64,000 bases of DNA from positions 62,001 to 126,000 of the IMG/VR virus record IMGVR_UViG_3300034198_008895. One strand, given 5' to 3'. The notes beneath the pieces are model-generated. The model saw only the letters and a list, made by a program, of their open reading frames with translations, was not told where the DNA came from and made no database searches. Shown piece by piece: positions 51,770 through 58,732 of this stretch. Each line of letters opens with the position of its first letter. Positions within the stretch are counted from its first letter, which is position 1. The position numbers and the translations under genes were made by a program. Source of the stretch: a virus.

Positions 51770-53095
51770 TTACGTTACAAGATCTTTCATTTGAATCGTT
51801 GTAGATTCATTTGTCTTACCATGAGTTAACTGCATAAACAAAGACAAAAGAACACCAGACAGCTCAGATGCAATGTTTGTCACACCTGAAGGAATATCTT
51901 TATAGACTTCATTCATGCACTTATAACAAATTGTATTCTTAGGAGAAGTACAATACATGCTACTTCTAATAACAATCTCTTTTCCAATAAGCGCTTTAGC
52001 TTTATCAATGGAATCAATCAAAGTCCATTTACCATTCAATGCAACATATCGGTTAAGAAGCTTAGGTGCATTATAGTCATTAATAACACGCTTTAAACCA
52101 CGTTTCGTATTACATTCGATAGGTGATATAGATAAGCTAGAAAGAGAGCGTTGTAGGATCTTGTAGGTATATCCACCAAGCTGTGTGGAAGAACCACGAG
52201 CAAAAGAACCAATACGCAAATCATTCATATACTTAGGAAAGTCTTCTTCGTCTGTACTAACACCTTCTAGCAGAGAATTCTGAACAGTCTTTGCGTAAGT
52301 AACCTTCTCAAAGTCCATTGTGTCACCGAAGACCATATACATCTTTCTGCGAGCATTCTTAGACTTCTTATTAAAGATATTCTTAGCAGCAGGATCATCT
52401 GCCAGATAATCATTGTCAATCTTAATCAATGCTTGTTCAAACTCAACAAGCTTAACTGGATCACTAAGTTGACCTTCATATTGTTTCAACAGCTCTTGTT
52501 TTTTCTTAGCCAAATCAGGTGCTGGTGTAATAGCTTTCTTGGTAGAAGCAATATTAATAATGTTAGCTAGGTTGGTTAAGAATCCTAAACGATCAAAACA
52601 ATCAATCATTTCAGAAACACTGATGTCAGTTTCCTTAGCATCCTTGTCACTAACAACCTTTTCAGCAATCATCTTCTCGATTGTACTTACCTTGATCTGT
52701 CCTTCAACATAACCAAGTTTATTTTTAAAAGCAGGATAAAGACAAAGTGCATTAATAATCAGATTACCAAGCTTTGTTTCAAACTTGGAAGTAATGAAAG
52801 GACCCCAAGAAGGATCAACCTGAACGATATCTTGGAATTTGAATAACGGTTCATCTTTAACATAATCAGAAATCTTAGTCAACTGTTTATTGTCAACCCA
52901 AGTTTTAATTGTGTTATCTTTAATATCTACAAAGTAAAGACCATCTGGTTTTGTAACAATATCAAGCCAGTTTTTCTTTTCCCAGTCCGTATCATCTCTT
53001 AACAAAGGGATAGCAAAACAAGAGAAGTACCATGACTTGTTTTCTATTTTATTTGCAGCAAATGCTTTCTTCAGATATTCAAGTTTAGTTAGCAT
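51770..53095 (-). CDS. RNA polymerase beta'-like C-terminal-half protein
   Basis: A 441-residue protein whose landmarks fall in the order seen in bacterial beta' after the catalytic site. There is an ETKLGNLIINALC segment (compare TTVGRALLW), then a KVSTIEKMIAE helix and LGFLTNLANIINIAS. These are followed by a KNARRKMYMVFG segment and a SFARGSSTQLGGYTYKILQRS segment (compare [23 protein letters not shown], the bridge/trigger region). Near the end are RSSMYCTSPKNTICYKC (compare VRS-x-x-x-C-x-x-x-x-G-x-C-x-x-C) and ELSGVLLSLFMQLTHG (compare AQSIGEPGTQLTMRTFH). The NADFDGD magnesium motif is absent and would need to be on another polypeptide. It overlaps the upstream gene by 11 bp. Confidence 0.6.
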   Translation of the reverse strand: MLTKLEYLKKAFAANKIENKSWYFSCFAIPLLRDDTDWEKKNWLDIVTKPDGLYFVDIKDNTIKTWVDNKQLTKISDYVKDEPLFKFQDIVQVDPSWGPFITSKFETKLGNLIINALCLYPAFKNKLGYVEGQIKVSTIEKMIAEKVVSDKDAKETDISVSEMIDCFDRLGFLTNLANIINIASTKKAITPAPDLAKKKQELLKQYEGQLSDPVKLVEFEQALIKIDNDYLADDPAAKNIFNKKSKNARRKMYMVFGDTMDFEKVTYAKTVQNSLLEGVSTDEEDFPKYMNDLRIGSFARGSSTQLGGYTYKILQRSLSSLSISPIECNTKRGLKRVINDYNAPKLLNRYVALNGKWTLIDSIDKAKALIGKEIVIRSSMYCTSPKNTICYKCMNEVYKDIPSGVTNIASELSGVLLSLFMQLTHGKTNESTTIQMKDLVT

Positions 53096-53978
53096 TTACA
53101 GCCTCCCTTTGTTTCTGAACTTCAAGGAACATATTGAAGTCATTCAACATGCTAAGCATCGAAGCTTCTAACTTGGTAACATTTTCTAAGTTCTGTGTGA
53201 ACATAGCAGTATTTTGTTTAAACTTCAGAATAGGAAGTTCGTAAGAATCATTACAGATCATTAGTACACTTAGGCAATCCAAAGCTGCTTGACCACGATT
53301 AGTCATGATGGTCTTATCAATATACGACGCAATGTTTGCAGAAATCAGATCGTTAAACTGCTGTAATGTAATAGACGTAAAGCCGTTATTGAAATAGGTC
53401 AAACCAATACAGTCAGACTTATCAATAAAATTAAAGAAGTACCTTACATGCTTAAGATGTTTGATATCCACCTTTTCATCGTCAGTTTCTTCTTTGTCTT
53501 TGATATACTCTTTCAGAGAATCAACAAAGTGATCTTCAACGTGAGCAATCATTTCCATTAGACGTGGTTTATCTAACAGGCTAAGATGATCAATCAGATC
53601 AACAATAATGTTACGTGGTGTATCTTCTGCGTGAAGACGATATGAGATTTGGCTATAATCTTCAAGACTCTGTACGATATAAAGGAAGTTAGCAACTTCT
53701 GTCATTTCGTGCAAGGTGATAGGAATATCTTTGTTAAGAAATATAAAGTGTTCCTTAATAATCTTTTCAACTTCTTTTTCTAAAGTGTGAACAAACATAT
53801 CACGCTTGCTATCTGAGGTGATATCACTATCACGCTGAATTAAATCGATAAGCTGATCTTCATAAAACTTTCTACCGAAAGCTTCAAGCAATGCAAAGGC
53901 AGCATAAATATTTTTTTGTTGTTCAGGAGTAAAGGTGTTACCAACGTAATAAATGGTTATTTCAGCTAAGTTGATCAT
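53085..53978 (-). CDS. Unknown protein coupled to the beta'-like gene
   Basis: A 297-residue helical, acidic protein starting MINLAEITIYYVGN behind CAGAGGGTTG. No polymerase motif is visible. The 11-bp overlap with the beta'-like gene suggests a partner or assembly factor in the same transcription complex, an inference from position only. Confidence 0.65.
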   Translation of the reverse strand: MINLAEITIYYVGNTFTPEQQKNIYAAFALLEAFGRKFYEDQLIDLIQRDSDITSDSKRDMFVHTLEKEVEKIIKEHFIFLNKDIPITLHEMTEVANFLYIVQSLEDYSQISYRLHAEDTPRNIIVDLIDHLSLLDKPRLMEMIAHVEDHFVDSLKEYIKDKEETDDEKVDIKHLKHVRYFFNFIDKSDCIGLTYFNNGFTSITLQQFNDLISANIASYIDKTIMTNRGQAALDCLSVLMICNDSYELPILKFKQNTAMFTQNLENVTKLEASMLSMLNDFNMFLEVQKQREAVNAN

Positions 53979-54040
53979 ACAACCCTCTGTAAAAAAGTGA
54001 ATTAATCTTTGATCAAAACATCTAGAAGACAGTAAAAATA

Positions 54041-54064
54041 CACCACGAGGATAACCCCGTGGTG
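54041..54064 (-). terminator. Intrinsic terminator
   Basis: CACCACGAGG/CCCCGTGGTG stem with one mismatch and an ATAA loop; TATTTTTACTG follows on the minus strand. Confidence 0.75.
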
Positions 54065-54073
54065 CACTTTGAT

Positions 54074-55528
54074 TTATACCTTAACAACTTCAACTTGTTG
54101 CATCAGGAAGTCAGTGACATACTTAACTGAGGCATAAAGTGCTGCTTCCATCGGATCGATATTTTCCGACATCTTCATGATCTCAGTCATTTCGTTCAGA
54201 ATAAAGAAAGCATTACTGAAACGGAAACGAACATTTGCAACCAATTGCAGACAAATACGATCAAGGTCATCGATATCTGACAGTTGCAAACTATCAATAT
54301 ACTTATAAGCCAGATCACGGGTTTCTTGGATGAAATGAGAAGAGTTATTAGAAACTTCTCTTTCTTCCTCTGACAACTCCATAATAGACTCGTCAAACTT
54401 AGCAATCAGAATTTGTCTGAAAATGTCAAGCTTGTTATTATTCATAGAAATAAGGTACAAACTACGAACCGTATTCCACTTGTTGATAAAGTTTTCTTTA
54501 TTAGCAATCAGTTCAGAAACAGTAACGCTGTTTTTGTTCTCGCTGGAAATAAAACCAAACAGAACTTCAACAGAGCAACCAGCTTCAGCCAACTTAGCAA
54601 AGCTTTCTTCGTAAACAGTGATAGCCAAAGGCTTGTCATTAAAATAAGAGAATGCTGTTTCTGAATCGGTGGTCAGAAGACGACCGTTCATGATATCACG
54701 ACGATATGTTTCCAGAGCGATATTCAGCTTATTACCGTAGTAGTCACGATTAGCAACACACTTGCTCTTTAACTGAACACTTGAGTAACCAAGTTCCAAA
54801 TCGGCCTTATTGAGAAGGTTACGATAGAACAGATAGTTAATCAGAGAATAGTCCATCAGGTTATGGACTGAAAGCGTATATTCAGGAACATTTTCTGTTA
54901 GATAACCCATCATGCGATCCTTACCTTCGGCTGTGAACCAGGTAGAGATGTAGTTATCTTGATCAGCGTCACCTGTCAGGATATAGGAACCCAGATCAAA
55001 TTCTTCCTTAACCAGTTTGGAAAGATCAACCGGATCAAAGAAAAACTTATTGGTAGAACCCTTGTAAGAATTGATTTCGTTTTCAATCAGATATGAAGAA
55101 AACACATCAGCAGGCTTGAAGTAGCTGATGCTAAAGAAATCTTCAGCTTCCTTAAACTTATAGTCCGACAGACCTTGCTGAACCTTTTCTTTCAACAAGT
55201 TAATTTGCTTGTTAACAACACCACGAGCAAACGCAATGTGGTTAGCAATAATGTTAGACAGATCAACTTGGTAGTTGTCCATCAGCAGGTCGTGACTAGA
55301 TTGCGTGTAGGTCTTCATCTTGTTGACCATGGTATCTGTACCAGAAGCTGCGTGCAGCAGACTCGGTTCGATATATTCACGCTTTTCAATCTTACTGAAC
55401 ATGTTATTGCCGATAGCAGCAACCAGTTCCTGAATCAGGGTAGACTGCTTAGGAACCAACTTAATACCGTTGGTAGCAGCAATCTCTGCCAGATTAGTAC
55501 CAATCGCAACAGATGATTGTGATAACAT
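54074..55528 (-). CDS. Probable abundant virion protein
   Basis: A 484-residue protein starting MLSQSSVAIGTNLAE behind AAGGAGC. Predominantly helical, slightly acidic, no transmembrane segment and no catalytic motif. Codon use moderately biased to G/C-ending codons, suggesting abundance. A structural role is inferred. The 55539-55757 gene upstream is 10 bp away and in the same unit. Confidence 0.6.
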   Translation of the reverse strand: MLSQSSVAIGTNLAEIAATNGIKLVPKQSTLIQELVAAIGNNMFSKIEKREYIEPSLLHAASGTDTMVNKMKTYTQSSHDLLMDNYQVDLSNIIANHIAFARGVVNKQINLLKEKVQQGLSDYKFKEAEDFFSISYFKPADVFSSYLIENEINSYKGSTNKFFFDPVDLSKLVKEEFDLGSYILTGDADQDNYISTWFTAEGKDRMMGYLTENVPEYTLSVHNLMDYSLINYLFYRNLLNKADLELGYSSVQLKSKCVANRDYYGNKLNIALETYRRDIMNGRLLTTDSETAFSYFNDKPLAITVYEESFAKLAEAGCSVEVLFGFISSENKNSVTVSELIANKENFINKWNTVRSLYLISMNNNKLDIFRQILIAKFDESIMELSEEEREVSNNSSHFIQETRDLAYKYIDSLQLSDIDDLDRICLQLVANVRFRFSNAFFILNEMTEIMKMSENIDPMEAALYASVKYVTDFLMQQVEVVKV

Positions 55529-55538
55529 CGTTAGCTCC

Positions 55539-55757
55539 TTACTTAGAAATATTTTCTTTGACGCGGTTAGCGACCAGATTCGACAACATGTTACGGTTCA
55601 GAGACTGCTGACCCAGGCTGTCAGCGATATCCTTACCAGCGATCTTGATAATGACGCTCGTAGCGAGGTCAACGACATTTGAAAGAACAACAGCGTTATC
55701 AGCGATCTTTTGTGTCTTGATAGCGTCTTCTTGTTCTTGGACAGTTAAATCTGACAT
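55539..55757 (-). CDS. Small abundant protein
   Basis: A 72-residue protein starting MSDLTVQEQEDAIKT at 55757, with GGAGCTAAT upstream; an earlier in-frame start has no ribosome-binding site. Helical, with VDLATSVIIKIAGKDI. Codon bias like the internal-head genes implies high expression. Function unknown. Confidence 0.7.
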   Translation of the reverse strand: MSDLTVQEQEDAIKTQKIADNAVVLSNVVDLATSVIIKIAGKDIADSLGQQSLNRNMLSNLVANRVKENISK

Positions 55758-55863
55758 GGTTATTAGCTCCGTAGATAGCAATTCATAACATTTCTCAAAG
55801 GAATAGCGATTACTTTATTTTTTATTTTTACAGAAATGAGATGATAATTTTAAGGATACGAAA

Positions 55864-57993
55864 ATGCTAGATATCTTCTATCGAGATAAATCTCAGTATC
55901 ATAACCAGCTAAATCCAGTTCGAGGATATCTCGAACAACTGTCTAGTTATATTCAGATTAGTCGTAATGTTTCTAAAGAAGAAGCTGATATTAAAGCTCG
56001 TGAAGTTCTTAAGAAACATTTTAAAGATAAGAACGTTCGTTATTTTGAACGCCAAGAGAACGGTGATCGTGAAGTTAAAGACACTACGCTCTTACAATAT
56101 ATCAATAATAATATCAAAGAAAAGAATGTGCTTGTACCAACATTTACAAGTTACATGAATGCTAATAAGAAAAAGAGTATGTTGTCTGAGTTTATTTTCG
56201 TCAACGTTCGTCGTCGTAGTGTGGCTAAGAAAGCTGGTCAAAAGGCCAAGGCTGAAGGTAACTTAGAACTTGCTGATGCCAAGAATAACGAACAGAATAT
56301 GATGAAGATTTATAATAACTCTTTATCAGGTGCTTTTGCGCAAGCTGCTTGTATTCTTCATAATCCAACAGCTCATTCGACGTTAACAAGCATCACCCGA
56401 ACAATCACAAGTCTGAGTAATGCGAGTAATGAAAAACTTATTGCTGGTAATCGATTCTATCCTCGTGGTACTGATGTTATTAATAATGTCATCTATATTT
56501 CTACTTATGCTGACATTGAAGGCATTCGAAATGTTATTGAGACTTTTGGCTTACACATTCCAACAGTTGAAGAAACGGTTAGCGTCTTAAAATATAGTTC
56601 TGATCTTTATTTTAGAGATGAAAAGTTTTATCAAACTAAGATAATACCTTATCTACAAAAATTATCTTGTTATCATTTAGCTGCTATTTGCTATATCGGT
56701 GATCTATATCATATCCGTAAGTTTAACGATGGATTTATGCGTACAGTTATCAATGAAATGATTCAACCTGTTACTGCTGAAGATACCGATGCAAGTGTTT
56801 GTAAAAATATTCACTCTATCAATGAAAACATTCTAAACTTTGTGCATCATATTTTCTATAGTCAAGCCAAAGGTCAAGGCAAAGACTATGATAAAATGTT
56901 TGCAAGTAAATCTGGTTTAGCTAGCAGTATTTATACAACATCTAAACATGTCGAAGATATTCTTATCAAGTATAAGAGTTTCTTTAACTGTTTCTTTATG
57001 ACTGATATTCTTCCGGGTAATTCTTTCCGTTTGAAGAATATGCGTCGTCGTACAGTTGTTTTGAGTGATACCGACTCTACCTGCTTTACCTTGGATGAAT
57101 GGGTGAAGTGGTTGTATAATGGTGAATTTCGTATTGACGATAAGTCTATTGCTACGACAGGTGCAGTCGCATTTATGGCTGCGCAAGCTATTATTAATCA
57201 GTTAGCTATTCTATCTAAGGGTATGAATATCTCTGATGATCATCTTAACACTTTAGCAATGAAGAATGAGTTCTTGTGGCTTGTTCATGTTCCTGCAGAA
57301 GTTAGTAAACATTATTTTGCTTATACTGTTATTCAGGAAGGTAACGTCTTTAAGGAACCTGATATTGAAGTTAAGGGTGTTCATTTAAAGAATAGTGCTG
57401 TTCCTAAGTTCGTTATTAGTGACGCTAAAGATATCATGAAATACATGTTATCTACGGTGGCTGGTAATGAAAAGATTAAATTTAACTATATCCTTGAACG
57501 CATTATTAATCTGGAAAATAATATTCGGGATAGTGTGTATAAAGGTGAACCTGTTTATCTTAAAAAGTCAAAGATCAAAAATCCAGAAGCTTATGCATTG
57601 GAAGGAATCAAATCTCCCTATGCTCGACATTTGCTATGGAAACAAGTCTTTGCTCCTAAGTACGGTGATATCCAAGATCCGCCGTATGACGTTATTAAGA
57701 TTCCTACAACGATTACATCTAAACCAGCATTGAATGCTTGGATAGAGTCTATTGAAGATAAAGACTTAGCTGCACGTTTAGTTAAGTGGTTAGAAGAGAA
57801 TTGTAAAAAAGATCTTCCAACAATTTATCTTAATAATACATACGTTATGGGTAGTGGTATTCCTGACGAAATTATGCGTATCATTGATATTAAACGAATT
57901 ATTCTAGATGTGACTATTCAACATAGAGTTATTCTTGAAACGTTGGGTGTTATGCTATATAGCGATAAGCTTGTTTCTGAACAATTTAACTAA
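55864..57993 (+). CDS. Family B DNA polymerase, C-terminal part (motifs B and C)
   Basis: A 709-residue protein. Motif B is MKIYNNSLSGAF (Lys148, Asn152, Ser153, Gly156; the usual Tyr before Gly is Ser155). Motif C is VVLSDTDSTCF (Asp402, Asp404). Downstream, VSKHYFAYTVIQEGNVF and GVHLKNSAVPKF correspond to the KKRY and thumb segments of T4-type polymerases. Motif A and the exonuclease are on the protein at 18985-20691. About 250 residues separate motifs B and C, far more than in the T4 enzyme, pointing to an extra inserted domain. Start at 55864 with TAAGGATACG upstream. Together the two genes should provide the replicase. Confidence 0.8.
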   Translation: MLDIFYRDKSQYHNQLNPVRGYLEQLSSYIQISRNVSKEEADIKAREVLKKHFKDKNVRYFERQENGDREVKDTTLLQYINNNIKEKNVLVPTFTSYMNANKKKSMLSEFIFVNVRRRSVAKKAGQKAKAEGNLELADAKNNEQNMMKIYNNSLSGAFAQAACILHNPTAHSTLTSITRTITSLSNASNEKLIAGNRFYPRGTDVINNVIYISTYADIEGIRNVIETFGLHIPTVEETVSVLKYSSDLYFRDEKFYQTKIIPYLQKLSCYHLAAICYIGDLYHIRKFNDGFMRTVINEMIQPVTAEDTDASVCKNIHSINENILNFVHHIFYSQAKGQGKDYDKMFASKSGLASSIYTTSKHVEDILIKYKSFFNCFFMTDILPGNSFRLKNMRRRTVVLSDTDSTCFTLDEWVKWLYNGEFRIDDKSIATTGAVAFMAAQAIINQLAILSKGMNISDDHLNTLAMKNEFLWLVHVPAEVSKHYFAYTVIQEGNVFKEPDIEVKGVHLKNSAVPKFVISDAKDIMKYMLSTVAGNEKIKFNYILERIINLENNIRDSVYKGEPVYLKKSKIKNPEAYALEGIKSPYARHLLWKQVFAPKYGDIQDPPYDVIKIPTTITSKPALNAWIESIEDKDLAARLVKWLEENCKKDLPTIYLNNTYVMGSGIPDEIMRIIDIKRIILDVTIQHRVILETLGVMLYSDKLVSEQFN

Positions 57994-58030
57994 AAAAAAA
58001 GACACTACCGCGAGGTGGTGTCTTTTTTAT
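57993..58030. terminator. Convergent bidirectional terminator
   Basis: AAAAAAGACACTACC/GGTGGTGTCTTTTTT stem closing a GCGA tetraloop on the plus strand; runs of A and T on both sides. Confidence 0.9.
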
Positions 58031-58035
58031 ATTCC

Positions 58036-58359
58036 TTAATCATCAAGGAACTTGGTGTGTTCGTTGACAGCCTTTGCTATGGCTCTGTTTGTCTTACGCT
58101 TGTTAGCGAATGTCTTTACCATAACAAGCGTGTTGATAACAGGAAGCAGAAATACAACAATTGAACAAATCTCAATCGCTGCTTTCATCACAGAGACTTC
58201 GAAACGAAGTCCAGACTGTTGTTCAACTTTCTCAACCGCGTGTTCGGCAGCCGCCACCATTTTGTTATCCCATCGTCCGCGTATCACACTGGCGGTAAAA
58301 CCGATGAAGAAGAACAGAACAGTAACACCATATACAACAAGAAAGATATCTTCAAACAT
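58036..58359 (-). CDS. Early two-pass membrane protein
   Basis: A 107-residue protein with hydrophobic segments at about 8-25 (VVYGVTVLFFFIGFTASVI) and 65-85 (EICSIVVFLLPVINTLVMV), separated by a charged linker. It starts at 58359 behind AAGGAG. Its own early promoter (58388-58415) and a terminator make it a single unit. It may act in the host membrane, for example in exclusion or lysis timing; function unknown. Confidence 0.75.
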   Translation of the reverse strand: MFEDIFLVVYGVTVLFFFIGFTASVIRGRWDNKMVAAAEHAVEKVEQQSGLRFEVSVMKAAIEICSIVVFLLPVINTLVMVKTFANKRKTNRAIAKAVNEHTKFLDD

Positions 58360-58387
58360 GTTTGACTCCTTATCGTTAAGATCTTTT

Positions 58388-58415
58388 ATTATATATGTAA
58401 TTAACTTCTGTTCAA
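58388..58415 (-). promoter_or_regulatory. Sigma70-like early promoter, copy 8
   Basis: Minus strand TTGAAC, 16-nt spacer, TATAAT within TTACATATATAATA. Confidence 0.8.
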
Positions 58416-58444
58416 ATTTACTATTAAAAAATTAATATAGTTAA

Positions 58445-58450
58445 TATAAT
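58445..58450 (+). promoter_or_regulatory. -10 box for the candidate RNA
   Basis: Plus-strand TATAAT 7 nt before the first hairpin of the candidate RNA. No good -35 box is seen. Confidence 0.45.
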
Positions 58451-58456
58451 TATATG

Positions 58457-58692
58457 GACAGAAATGTCGGTGTCTCTCTCTAGGTGCGGAAAAACCGTTC
58501 TGGTAGATTTCGGAAGTTAGGCTGCGCGAAATGCCATATGCCAACACTCTGGGTGCATCCCAATAAAATCTACTATTTGCTTGCTTGTTTCGTCATGGGA
58601 ACTTGTGAGTTGTTGATCTCTAACCATCAGGTATGAGTGAAGCTATGAATCCCCAGGTGACTCACAAGGTCACCTGGGGAATTTATATTTTA
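58457..58692 (+). ncRNA. Candidate structured non-coding RNA
   Basis: A 236-nt stretch with no credible ORF, richer in G/C than the flanks, in the 373-bp gap between divergent genes. Predicted elements from 5' to 3': a GACA-GAAA-TGTC hairpin at 58457-58468; a GCGG/CCGT hairpin at 58486-58498; a 10-bp closing helix pairing 58501-58510 with 58566-58575; inside it a GTT(A)GGC/GCCAAC helix (58516-58522 with 58540-58545) and a TGGG/CCCA hairpin (58550-58562), together a three-way junction; a TTC-TCAT/ATGA-GAA helix (58589-58596 with 58633-58641) with an inner TTGAT/ATCAG hairpin; and a 12-bp terminator at 58650-58680 followed by T-rich sequence. I recognise no known RNA family. Confidence 0.6.
58650..58692 (+). 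terminator. Intrinsic terminator of the candidate RNA
   Basis: TCCCCAGGTGAC/GTCACCTGGGGA 12-bp stem, then ATTTATATTTTATTTT on the plus strand only. Confidence 0.8.
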
Positions 58693-58732
58693 TTTTCCTT
58701 AAAATTCTGTAGTTAATAAAAAGGAATAAGAA

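Noticed and set aside
54074-55528. The 484-residue abundant protein as the phage nucleus shell protein
   Set aside because: Abundance and size are the only arguments; I see no specific sequence resemblance and no PhuZ-type tubulin in the window.
58457-58692. The intergenic island as a tRNA or tmRNA gene
   Set aside because: No cloverleaf, no T-loop GTTCGA-type sequence and no CCA end; the helices seen do not match tRNA or tmRNA geometry.
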